A stretch of 64,000 nt of DNA, taken from the NCBI GenBank assembly GCA_963701995.1, contig OY969693.1:1612001-1676000 (forward strand), written 5' to 3'. Shown in pieces: positions 41,836 to 49,871 of the stretch (positions within the stretch are counted from its first letter, which is position 1; each line of letters begins with the position of its first letter). Both the position numbers and the translations under genes were made by a program. The notes below the pieces were generated by a model. That model was not told the DNA's origin and did no database searches. It saw only the letters and a program-made list of their open reading frames with translations. Source of the stretch: Methanoflorens sp963701995 (GTDB lineage Archaea; Halobacteriota; Bog-38; Methanoflorentales; Methanoflorentaceae).

Positions 41836-43602
41836 TTAGTCCTCATCGAGTGAGGCGAGGTCCCCCATAGGCAGTCCGAGCTCTTGTGCCTTCAGCACCC
41901 GGCGCATTATCTTGCCGCTTCGTGTCTTCGGGAGCTTTTCCATAAACTCAATCTCGCGCGGAAACGCGTGCGCTGCCAAGTGCTTTTTAACAAACTGCGA
42001 GATGTCTTGCTTGAGGTCTTCAGACGGCATCTGTCCCGCCCGGAGGCTCACGAACGCCTTAATAATCTCCCCGCGCAGCGCATCGGGCTTTCCGATAACG
42101 CCCGCTTCGGCAACAGCCGGATGTTCGACGAGGGCGCTTTCCACCTCGAACGGGCCCACGCGTTCTCCCGAGGTCTTTATGACATCGTCGACGCGCCCCA
42201 TGAACCAGAAGTAGCCATCCTCGTCGCGAAACGCGCTGTCGCCCGTCTTGTACCATCCCGGAATCTCGAAATAGCTCTTGTACTTCTCCTCGTTTCTCCA
42301 GATGCCGCGCATCAGTGCGGGCCACGGCGGCTTGATGACGAGGTTGCCCGGCGTGTTCGGCGGGAGCTCATTGCCCGCATCGTCGACGATCGACGCCGTG
42401 ATGCTCGGAAACGGACGCCCCATTGAGCCCTCGCGAATGGACATGCACGGATAGTTCGCGATGAGTATCTGGCCTGTCTCGGTCATCCACCAGTTGTCGT
42501 GGATCGGGAGCCTGAAGGCCTCAAGTCCCCAGCGTATCACCTCGGGATTGAGCGGCTCACCGACGCTCGTGATGTAGCGCAGGCTGCCGAAATCAAACTT
42601 GCGCGCGACGTCGAGTCCGTCTTTCATGAGGAGCCTGAGCGCCGTCGGTGCGGTGTACCAGATCGTCACCTGATACTGATCGATGATGCCGTACCACGTC
42701 GCGGAGTCAAACCGGCCGCTGTACGAGACCTGCGACGTGCCGTTCAGCCACGGCCCCCAGCACGCGTACGAGGTGCCAGTAACCCACCCGGGATCTGCCG
42801 TGCACCAATAGATGTCAGGCTCGGTTACGTCCTGCACGTACCGCGTCGTGATGAAGTGCCCGATCATCGCGTTATGCGCGTGTATGACACCTTTTGCCTT
42901 CCCGGTGGTTCCCGACGTGTAGTGCATCATCACGGGGTCCTCTCGGTCCATCCACTCCGTTTGATGCGTCGTTGAGGCGCCCTTCATCTCCTCTTCGAAG
43001 CTGATCGTGCGGTCACCGGTCAGTTCGGCACCGTCCGACTTTGCGACGATTACGTACTCGAGCTCAGGAAGGCTATCGATAATCTCGTCGACACTCGACG
43101 CCTTGAGATCAGGGGTCGTAACCAAGGCCTTCGCCCCGCTGTCTTCCAGCCGGTCCATGACTGCCTCGGCCCTAAATCCTCCGAAAAGCGGTCCCCAAAC
43201 GGAACCGTTCTTGACCGTGCCAATCGCCGCGATGTAGAGCTCAGGGTAGCGACCCATGTACGTAAAGACGCGGTCGCCGCGGGCGACACCGAGGCTCTTC
43301 AGCACGTTCGCAAATTGGTTCGAGAGCTGCTTCAGATCGAGAAACGTGTACTTGCGCGCGCCGTCAAGGCCATCGGAGTACAGGGCTACCTTGTTCTTCC
43401 TCCACCCCTCGGCGTGCCGGTCTATCGCCTCGTGCGCGACGTTCACTCGGCCTGTTTCGTGCCACGTAAACTCTTTTTCGACGTCTTCAAAGCGAAATTC
43501 GGCACAGGCTTGTTCATAGTTCGGCATGTTGCCTGGCCACTGCTTTTCGATGATCTCTCGGTCATTCACGGTCTTTACAGTCCATTCATAACGGTTTGCC
43601 AA
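41836..43602 (-). CDS. acs: AMP-forming acetyl/acyl-CoA synthetase
   Basis: A 588-residue adenylate-forming ligase. The P-loop-like motif is MHYTSGTTGKAKGVIH, the A5 region NWWMTETGQILI, A7 WYKTGDSA, A8 GRVDDVIKTSGERVGPFEVE and the A10 lysine PKTRSGKIMRR. It activates acetate or a short acyl acid to the CoA thioester. The size and sequence fit the AcsA subgroup rather than the ~650-residue ACS. The start is a TTG at 43602 with GAGGTG 7 nt upstream; the extension to 43644 has no signal. Confidence 0.93.
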   Translation of the reverse strand: MANRYEWTVKTVNDREIIEKQWPGNMPNYEQACAEFRFEDVEKEFTWHETGRVNVAHEAIDRHAEGWRKNKVALYSDGLDGARKYTFLDLKQLSNQFANVLKSLGVARGDRVFTYMGRYPELYIAAIGTVKNGSVWGPLFGGFRAEAVMDRLEDSGAKALVTTPDLKASSVDEIIDSLPELEYVIVAKSDGAELTGDRTISFEEEMKGASTTHQTEWMDREDPVMMHYTSGTTGKAKGVIHAHNAMIGHFITTRYVQDVTEPDIYWCTADPGWVTGTSYACWGPWLNGTSQVSYSGRFDSATWYGIIDQYQVTIWYTAPTALRLLMKDGLDVARKFDFGSLRYITSVGEPLNPEVIRWGLEAFRLPIHDNWWMTETGQILIANYPCMSIREGSMGRPFPSITASIVDDAGNELPPNTPGNLVIKPPWPALMRGIWRNEEKYKSYFEIPGWYKTGDSAFRDEDGYFWFMGRVDDVIKTSGERVGPFEVESALVEHPAVAEAGVIGKPDALRGEIIKAFVSLRAGQMPSEDLKQDISQFVKKHLAAHAFPREIEFMEKLPKTRSGKIMRRVLKAQELGLPMGDLASLDED

Positions 43603-43825
43603 TGTACCACACCTCTTTTGAAGACCACCTTCGTTCAGCCTCAAAGGCTAAATCGCCCAAATATCATTATTAATGATGGCTTATGCTCGCGCTGTTTTTA
43701 TTTATAATTTGTGATGTTAGTAACCGACGCGTTTGCGGCCAGTCGGCACGCGTGGTGGACCGTAATGGACTCCAAATAAAGTCGAACCCGCAACACGTGT
43801 GCGAGAAGAAATGGTACGACTGACT

Positions 43826-44596
43826 TTACTGCACCGTGGTCTTCACCTGGTTTTGCGCGAGCGTTTTTGGCAGATTCTTGACACTATCCCCTGCGTTAAG
43901 GGTGTTCGAGGTGATGACCGCCAGCAGGTCAAACTGCTGACTGTTATTGTTCCCGTGCGTATCGAAATACACGTGGTCGGCGTACGTGCCGTTGACGTAA
44001 ATAAGCGGGACGTCTTGCACAATCCACGTGCTGTTCCCGGTAGGTCTCACCAGCACGTAGAGGTGCGCATCGCTCTCCATTCCTGAGAACGTACCGGTAA
44101 GATCGGCATAGCCGCGCTGCACCTTAGGAGGCACACTCAGCGTTACTGAAGCTTTTTCCCTCGCACTAGGGGACGCGCTCGGGGTCGGCGTCGGAGCCCT
44201 CTGCACCTGGAAGGTCGTCGTCGCATGCGACGGCGTGTAGTCGGGATCGCCGTCAAAAGAAGCCGTGAGAACGTGCTTGCCGATCGATAAGCCCAGAGTC
44301 TCAGCTATGGTCAAGTTCAACGCAGCGTACCCCCATATGGTACGCGTCGTCTCCTTGTCCACATTGTCGATAGACCAGCGGATTGCCTTGTTGTCCAAGC
44401 CTTGGCCGCGCGTCACGTTGAGCTGACACGTAAACGTCGCATACTCGCTCTGGTTGACGCTTGGCTTCGCGTTGATCTTCAGCGTTGTCGTCGCCGCTGA
44501 GGTCGTCAACGGTGCGGTCGTGTGCGCTTGTTCAAGACAGCCCACGGAGACCGCGATAAGCAAAATCGAAGCTAAGACGACAAAAAGCTTCAGCAT
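43826..44596 (-). CDS. Ig-like domain lipoprotein
   Basis: A 256-residue exported protein. Signal peptide LKLFVVLASILLIAVSVGC ends in a lipobox-like Cys at ~20. A first Ig-like beta-sandwich (residues ~35-130: NKAIRWSIDNVDK ... KHVLTASFDGDPDYTPSHAT) is followed by a Pro/Ser/Thr linker (APTPTPSASPS) and a second strand-rich domain. Several N-x-S/T sequons suggest glycosylation. The first domain is paralogous to the lipoprotein at 48706. Likely cell-surface; role unknown. Confidence 0.8.
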   Translation of the reverse strand: MLKLFVVLASILLIAVSVGCLEQAHTTAPLTTSAATTTLKINAKPSVNQSEYATFTCQLNVTRGQGLDNKAIRWSIDNVDKETTRTIWGYAALNLTIAETLGLSIGKHVLTASFDGDPDYTPSHATTTFQVQRAPTPTPSASPSAREKASVTLSVPPKVQRGYADLTGTFSGMESDAHLYVLVRPTGNSTWIVQDVPLIYVNGTYADHVYFDTHGNNNSQQFDLLAVITSNTLNAGDSVKNLPKTLAQNQVKTTVQ

Positions 44597-44731
44597 TACC
44601 TATCATTCTCCCATTTCAGGAGATAAAGATTATGCAGGCCTCGGGAGCAACATGGTTTATGTAGGTGGACGAAGAGTCTTGACGTGAGTGATAGGCTCAA
44701 TCCGTGGGCTACTGAGCAATACTGATAGAGT

Positions 44732-44966
44732 ATGACGCAGACCAAAAGACCTTTTGAGGTGTTGTCTCGCAACATCGGCAAGAATGTCACAGGTACGGTT
44801 GAAGGGCGCGCAGGTTTTCACAGGAACGTTTTTGGGGTACGACCCGCACTGGAACATTTCTCTTGATGAAGCTGAGCAGTGCAGAAATCACCGGCGCGTG
44901 GCGTTCGGTAAGCTCATTCTGCGTGGCAACAATGTGTTATACGTCTCTGAACTAGACAAAGACTAG
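44732..44966 (+). pseudogene. Sm-like (LSm/SmAP) protein gene, one frameshift
   Basis: The start frame gives TKRPFEVLSRNIGKNVT, the Sm N-terminus. The next frame gives VRLKGAQVFTGTFLGYDPHWNISLDEAEQ and GKLILRGNNVLYVSELDKD, the Sm1 and Sm2 motifs. One extra G near 44790 (ACA-G-GTACGG) separates them; removing it restores a ~77-residue SmAP. Archaeal Sm proteins form RNA-binding heptamers. A single-base break in so conserved a gene suggests a sequencing or assembly error, but it may be real. Confidence 0.8.
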
Positions 44967-44970
44967 CGCA

Positions 44971-45432
44971 GTGCACTCGGTGATGTGTAAGGCTGTTCTC
45001 GACATGGATCTTCCCGATGAAGCAATGCGGTTGCTCAACGATCGTAGTGCGACTACGACGCTCGCAACGACTGCCCTTGACGGCACAATCAGCCTTGTAA
45101 GTATTCGAGGCGTGAAAGCGCCTGAGGCAAATATCATTGTGCTGGCTCAGCCGGGAGGGGCACAAATCGACCAGGAGCTCATGCGCCATATGGAAACCAG
45201 CAGCTTAGTATCCATCTTATGTGTTGCAGCAAGCGGAGAGCGTGAGATCGCCTATCAGGTCATCTGCTCCGTTATAGAGTTCCAAACCGCTGGTCCACTG
45301 TATGAGAAGTTCCTCGATGAATTACGGGCACGTACCGTTGACCTAAAGGGAGTCTGGGTCCTCGAACCAGCTGACGTCCTTGATCGCTCTTTTAGTACGT
45401 CAGCTTTAGACACCGGAACTCGAGCGATGTAG
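44971..45432 (+). CDS. pyridoxamine-5'-phosphate-oxidase-like (FMN split-barrel) protein
   Basis: A 153-residue protein resembling the FMN-binding split barrel: LATTALDGTISLVSIRGVKA, ANIIVLAQPGGAQIDQELM, then VICSVIEFQTAGPLYEKFL. The order of strands fits the family, but no diagnostic FMN residue set is obvious, so this is a fold-level call. It starts 5 bp after the Sm-like gene. Confidence 0.55.
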   Translation: MHSVMCKAVLDMDLPDEAMRLLNDRSATTTLATTALDGTISLVSIRGVKAPEANIIVLAQPGGAQIDQELMRHMETSSLVSILCVAASGEREIAYQVICSVIEFQTAGPLYEKFLDELRARTVDLKGVWVLEPADVLDRSFSTSALDTGTRAM

Positions 45433-45533
45433 CGAGCAGCGTGGTGCAGCGCGGTCGCGCTGTCAGAACGGAGACAACGCACCTGATTAAAAAAAGAGAG
45501 AGGTGATGGGCATGCCATCACCAGCCGTGCCGC

Positions 45534-45872
45534 CTAAATCGCGTCGTGGTCTCGCTCGCCCGTTCGAATCCGCACGACCTGTTCGACATCCATTATGAAT
45601 ATCTTGCCGTCGCCTATTTCGCCCGTGTGTGCCGCTTTCGCTATGGTATCGACCACCTTGCTGGCAGCACTGTCGGGGACTACGATGTTGATTTCCAGCT
45701 TCGGCAGCAGGTCGATCGCGTATTCGCGTCCGCGATAGATTTCGGTAATCCCCTTTTGCCGGCCGCGGCCTTTCACTTCCGTGACGGTCAAACTGGGACA
45801 GCCGATATCGTCGAGCGCCTCCTTGATGACCTCGAGCTTATTTGGTCTGACTATAGCCATGATTTTCTTCAT
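45534..45872 (-). CDS. glnK: nitrogen regulatory protein PII
   Basis: A 112-residue PII signal protein. The start is KKIMAIVRPNKLEVIKEAL and the T-loop GRGRQKGITEIYRGREYAID carries the conserved Tyr in position 51. The B-loop/C-terminal part is VVDTIAKAAHTGEIGDGKIF. It senses 2-oxoglutarate and ATP/ADP and blocks AmtB when nitrogen is plentiful. It starts 45 bp downstream of amtB on the same strand, the standard pair. Confidence 0.96.
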   Translation of the reverse strand: MKKIMAIVRPNKLEVIKEALDDIGCPSLTVTEVKGRGRQKGITEIYRGREYAIDLLPKLEINIVVPDSAASKVVDTIAKAAHTGEIGDGKIFIMDVEQVVRIRTGERDHDAI

Positions 45873-45917
45873 GTTCCACCTCTGTCAAATCTTTGCTAAC
45901 GCATACGCGCCCGAAGG

Positions 45918-47138
45918 CTATATGTGATACGCAGCCTCCTCGTGCAGCGCCTGATCCAAGCCCTGGGCCTCTTGCGCCTCGCTCACGCGCAGACCGATGG
46001 TAAGGTCGATCGCTTTAGCGATGATCAACGTAACCACGAAGGAGTACGCAAACGTGGCCGCCACCGCCACGGCCTGTATCTCCAGCTGTGCGGGATTGCC
46101 GTACACAAGGCCGGTTCCTGCGGCGTTTATCAGAGGACTCGCGAAGATCCCGACAGCGAGTGCACCCCAAATGCCTGAGATCCCGTGCACGCCAAACACG
46201 TCGAGCGCATCATCGTAACCGAGCCGCGGCTTGATGTAGGAAATCGCCGTGTACGAAACAATCGAGGTGACGAAGCCGATCACGATAGCAGCGGGGATGT
46301 TGACGAATCCCGCTGCCGGGGTGATCGCGACCAAGCCCGCGACAATGCCTGAAGCCGCGCCTAACATGGTCGCTTTGCCGAATCGAAGGTATTCGATCAG
46401 CATCCACGAGAGCATGGCAGCAGCCGCGGAGGTGTTCGTAACGATGAACGCTGAGCCGGCGAGCGGCCCGGCAGAGAGCGCAGATCCAGCGTTGAAACCA
46501 AACCACCCAAACCAAAGCAGACCGGCACCCATGATGGCATATCCGAGCTGGTGTGGCAGCAGACTTCGGTCTTTTCGGCCTCTGAGCAGCAAGCAGAGGG
46601 CTAACGCGGCCACCCCGCTGTTGATGTGGACGACGGTGCCACCAGCGAAATCAAGGGCGCCGAGTTGTGCGAGCCACCCGCCGCCCCAAACCCAGTGAGC
46701 GACAGGAAGGTAGACAACGGTGGCCCACAGCGGAACAAACAGCATCCACGCGCCAAACTTCATCCGTCCGATGATAGCGCCCGAGATAAGCGCTACGGTG
46801 ATCGCCGCGAACGTCATTTCGAAAGCCGCGTAAACGCTCGTTGGTATCGACCCAACCAACGTATTCGATTCCACCACATTATGGAAGAAGAAGTCTCCTG
46901 GAGCGCCGATAAACCCGTGCACGTCAGGGCCAAACACCAGGGGGTAGCCATAAACGAACCAGATGATGCTCACCATAGCGTACGCGGAAAAAGACAGGAA
47001 GAGGGTATTTAAGACGGTCTCTTTTTTTACGAGCCCGCCATAGAACAAGGCCAATCCAGGAACGGTCATTAACATTACGAGAGCCGTAGACATAAGCATC
47101 CAAGCGGTATCTCCCGAACTGAGAACGGCAATAACCAT
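45918..47138 (-). CDS. amtB: ammonium transporter
   Basis: A 406-residue Amt/Rh channel with 11 predicted membrane segments. AmtB hallmarks are the N-terminal TALVMLMTVPGLALFYGGLV, the PVAHWVWGGGWLAQLGALDFAGGTVVHIN segment and the C-terminal DALDVFGVHGISGIWG. It conducts ammonium in the cell membrane and is gated by GlnK. A TATA box near 47227-47234 and a GGAA-N6-TTCC site at 47193-47206 precede it. Confidence 0.96.
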   Translation of the reverse strand: MVIAVLSSGDTAWMLMSTALVMLMTVPGLALFYGGLVKKETVLNTLFLSFSAYAMVSIIWFVYGYPLVFGPDVHGFIGAPGDFFFHNVVESNTLVGSIPTSVYAAFEMTFAAITVALISGAIIGRMKFGAWMLFVPLWATVVYLPVAHWVWGGGWLAQLGALDFAGGTVVHINSGVAALALCLLLRGRKDRSLLPHQLGYAIMGAGLLWFGWFGFNAGSALSAGPLAGSAFIVTNTSAAAAMLSWMLIEYLRFGKATMLGAASGIVAGLVAITPAAGFVNIPAAIVIGFVTSIVSYTAISYIKPRLGYDDALDVFGVHGISGIWGALAVGIFASPLINAAGTGLVYGNPAQLEIQAVAVAATFAYSFVVTLIIAKAIDLTIGLRVSEAQEAQGLDQALHEEAAYHI

Positions 47139-47192
47139 GTGTTCCTCCGTATTCGAATAAACGAATCTTACGAGTGCGGAAAGTAAGAAGTA

Positions 47193-47206
47193 GGAAACCT
47201 ACTTCC
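47193..47206 (-). promoter_or_regulatory. NrpR-type operator upstream of amtB
   Basis: GGAA-ACCTAC-TTCC fits the GGAA-N6-TTCC operator described for the archaeal nitrogen repressor NrpR in Methanococcus. It is nested in a perfect palindrome GAAGTAGG-AAA-CCTACTTC (47187-47205). A TATA box (minus-strand TTTTATAC, ~47227-47234) predicts initiation near 47203, so the site covers the start of transcription. No nrpR gene is in the window. Confidence 0.6.
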
Positions 47207-47338
47207 GTCACCCAATTTTATTAAACTGTATAAAAGCATTTCTATTAGCGCCGGAGGACGTGAGCGCTAAAAAAGGCAGGGTTCTATCGTTCAGAACGAA
47301 TTAGCCGGGCTAGACAGGCGCATCGAATACCAGTCAGA

Positions 47339-47701
47339 CTAGTTTTGTGGTGCGGTCATCAGCCGCCAGACGTGCTCACTTACATACTGAATATGCTCGA
47401 TCGTCTTCAGATCTTCCGCGCCTATCTTGTGCCTCGTATTATAGGCGTAGTCAAAGACGATGTTGGTGAGGTCATTCTCGAGTTCAGCGGCGAGGTGCGC
47501 AAGCTGCGGCAGTTCGTACCGTAACGCTGGGGTTAACGCGACGCGAATTGCCGGCAAAAGTCCTGCATCGTCCACGGACAGGAGTGAATCGTTGATGCAA
47601 TAACCGCGTTCAGCGCAAAAAAGCCACGCGTAACTCTGTAGCTCCTTCTTCATTTCCGAAAGGACCGCTTTAAAGAGCTGCCTTAGTTTCTCTACCTTCA
47701 T
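47339..47701 (-). CDS. hypothetical protein, 120 aa
   Basis: Not recognised. Entirely helical in appearance (VEKLRQLFKAVLSEMKKELQ; LAHLAAELENDLTNIVFDYA; DLKTIEHIQYVSEHVW). It is small, soluble and has no metal motif. It lies upstream of amtB on the same strand, separated by the operator region. Confidence 0.55.
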   Translation of the reverse strand: MKVEKLRQLFKAVLSEMKKELQSYAWLFCAERGYCINDSLLSVDDAGLLPAIRVALTPALRYELPQLAHLAAELENDLTNIVFDYAYNTRHKIGAEDLKTIEHIQYVSEHVWRLMTAPQN

Positions 47702-47871
47702 TCTGTTTGCCTCGGTGGTAAGTTATTGGCAATCTAGCACCGCCACGTATTTAGGTTTGAGCCAATTTGAGCGTAGACAACCGAGACAAAACCAATGATA
47801 GCGCGAGCTACGAAGCTTTCGCACTCGAAAAAGGCGACGTTGCCCTCGCTGGCAGACGCGAAGCACCGACC

Positions 47872-48174
47872 TTAACCGTCTTTTGTACTCGTGTCGAGCT
47901 CGCTGTGCTCGGAGCCGACCTGCTGGGCGAGCTCGGTGAGCTTCTGGAGCAGTAAAACGTAGCCGTCGCGCATCGCGTCTTGGAGACCATCACGCACGCC
48001 CACCTGATTATACTTGTACGCCACGAACCGTTGCCAGTCTCGTTCGAGATACAACTGATCATCTGACACCGACGGTGCGGCGACCACGCGTTCGTAGAGT
48101 TTGGACTCTTCTACGTACTTTTCAAATCGCAAAAACTCGTCGACGAGCTGATTAAGGTCTATTTCCGGGTTCAT
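47872..48174 (-). CDS. hypothetical protein, 100 aa
   Basis: Not recognised. Helical and acidic (MNPEIDLNQLVDEFLRFEKY; LYLERDWQRFVAYKYNQVGV; LLLQKLTELAQQVGSEHSEL). The ATG at 48174 is preferred; the longer frame to 48276 has no start signal. Neighbours do not suggest a role. Confidence 0.55.
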   Translation of the reverse strand: MNPEIDLNQLVDEFLRFEKYVEESKLYERVVAAPSVSDDQLYLERDWQRFVAYKYNQVGVRDGLQDAMRDGYVLLLQKLTELAQQVGSEHSELDTSTKDG

Positions 48175-48385
48175 CAACCATGATCCTGCATACTCTGTAT
48201 ATAACCTTCGCTGCCGTCGAACTGCCTGGGATGCACTATGAACCGCTACACCAACGCGTTTAGCCAGTCTGCGCATAGCAATGTTTCCATTGGAGTGCGG
48301 CGTTGGCGCTTAGGTGCTCCGTGCGCGTGGTCTACCGGTATGGAGACTACAGCGCCGTTTTTTTGCTTTCTAAGCAAAAGAAAAG

Positions 48386-48395
48386 CTTTAAATAG
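48386..48395 (+). promoter_or_regulatory. TATA box for small acidic gene
   Basis: CTTTAAATAG, an archaeal consensus-like box, starts 33 nt before the ATG at 48419, predicting a leaderless or nearly leaderless transcript. Confidence 0.55.
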
Positions 48396-48418
48396 GAGCT
48401 AGAATCTTATTACGAGAA

Positions 48419-48556
48419 ATGAATTGTCAAGCATCGACCTTTGAGACCGAGCTCTTTGGGCTTGAATTTGAGGAAGATTTTGAGACTTTTCTGGATCTCA
48501 TTGACCTCAAAAACCCAAATTTTTCTCGATACATAAACGAAACGAAGATCGAATGA
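48419..48556 (+). CDS. small acidic protein, 45 aa
   Basis: A 45-residue frame: MNCQASTFETELFGLEFEED then FETFLDLIDLKNPNFSRYIN, ending in TGA. It is acidic with regularly spaced Phe and Leu, and contains no membrane span or Cys pair. A consensus TATA box at leaderless spacing supports expression. No known family. Confidence 0.5.
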   Translation: MNCQASTFETELFGLEFEEDFETFLDLIDLKNPNFSRYINETKIE

Positions 48557-48705
48557 CGGTCAACGACGCACGGAGCCACTCCCGTCGCAGTACGTCGAGC
48601 TTGCGTACGTGCTCGGCGCCTCAATTTTGTTGCACTAGAAACAGAGCTGCAGCACGCGATGCGCAAAATCAGAGCTAGCTCGCACTCGAAGCTTGGCAAG
48701 AACGC

Positions 48706-49194
48706 TCAAACGGCACTCGCAGTGGAATTGGTCGAAGCTATTCCCTCTGGCGCACCGGTCGCGGTAACCTGCAAAAACGAAGTGGCGGTGCTGCTCTCGT
48801 AACTTTGGTCTCCGTAGAAAGTCACCCGCACCTGATGTGCTTGGATACCTAAGTTGTCGACGTACTCGCTCGTTAGGTTCATCATTGTGGCCCCACTCTT
48901 TACTTGGCTTTTTCCGACTGACGCACCGTCAATGAACCATTCGACTGCCTTGCCATCCAAGGCCCGCCCGCTCCCATCCTTCAAGGTCGCTTGAATCGAC
49001 ACCGGCTCGTCGAGCGCCGTCAGAGCCGAGCTCACGGAGATTTGCGATGCTTGGAGACGGTTTGATCCCTGGCTGCTTGCAGTTTGATTCGGCGCACTGC
49101 CCGTGCAACCGCTGACGAGGCAGCAGCACGATAAGATGCACAGCGTTAGCACGATAGCCTTCCGCACGCTTGCTACGAAGAGCGCGGAAGACAT
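48706..49194 (-). CDS. Ig-like domain lipoprotein (short)
   Basis: A 162-residue exported protein: signal peptide AIVLTLCILSCCCLVSGC with a lipobox Cys, a short Ser/Gln-rich spacer, then one Ig-like domain (GRALDGKAVEWFIDGASVGK ... HQVRVTFYGDQSYESSTAT). That domain matches the first domain of the 43826 lipoprotein (same LDxKA-x-W and F-x-GDxxY motifs). Likely anchored outside the membrane. Function unknown. Confidence 0.78.
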   Translation of the reverse strand: MSSALFVASVRKAIVLTLCILSCCCLVSGCTGSAPNQTASSQGSNRLQASQISVSSALTALDEPVSIQATLKDGSGRALDGKAVEWFIDGASVGKSQVKSGATMMNLTSEYVDNLGIQAHQVRVTFYGDQSYESSTATSFLQVTATGAPEGIASTNSTASAV

Positions 49195-49316
49195 AAAGCT
49201 TCCTGTAACGACCGTCGCGCTTTGTGGTGGCTCACTTGACTTGAGCGCGCACAGCCCGGTGGGCCCTTGGCTAAAAACTCAGCAGGCTTGTAATTTGTGC
49301 GCCTCATTCACGTCGC

Positions 49317-49715
49317 TTACTCAGTTGGCCCTTTCAGCTCCTTAAAATCTTTCGCTATCCTGCTTGGGATCATGATACATCGTTTTTCCGTGTCATGCGG
49401 CAAACCGATGACGATCTCTCCACTATCGAGCGTGACGAGAACGTCCAATACGCCTGTTTCGATAGACAAATGTGACCAAGCCGGAACGTACCGCTCGAAA
49501 CCGTAGAGTTGCTTGACGTTAACTACGACTGCTGGTACGTGGACAGAACCGTGTTTAGCAAGACCTGCTGCCTCGTCGATGTCGTCTCGGACAACTCTCC
49601 CAACGTCAATGTCGCCCATCTGAAGTCCATATTCAATCAAAGCCGCGATGATAAGCAACTTCGTCAATCGACGCCTACTCTCAGCCAACCTGTTTCGTCT
49701 CGTACTGCCTGCCAT
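49317..49715 (-). CDS. hypothetical protein, 132 aa
   Basis: Not recognised. A basic N-terminus (MAGSTRRNRLAESRRRLTKL) and a strand-rich remainder (VHVPAVVVNVKQLYGFERYV; LDVLVTLDSGEIVIGLPHDT). The ATG at 49715 follows GAGGGG; an upstream in-frame extension is not supported. It is divergent from the glutamate synthase gene. Confidence 0.55.
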   Translation of the reverse strand: MAGSTRRNRLAESRRRLTKLLIIAALIEYGLQMGDIDVGRVVRDDIDEAAGLAKHGSVHVPAVVVNVKQLYGFERYVPAWSHLSIETGVLDVLVTLDSGEIVIGLPHDTEKRCIMIPSRIAKDFKELKGPTE

Positions 49716-49871
49716 GTGCCCCTCTGCGTTTCGATCAACAACGAGCGGAACCCTCACGAATCGTGAAGCTCCTGTCGCGCTTCCTGGGTATTCCACTCCA
49801 TTATAGGGTTTAGAAACCAATAAATATAACTCGGCCACTTTGATAAGCGGCGCAGAAGCCGAGGGGTAATT

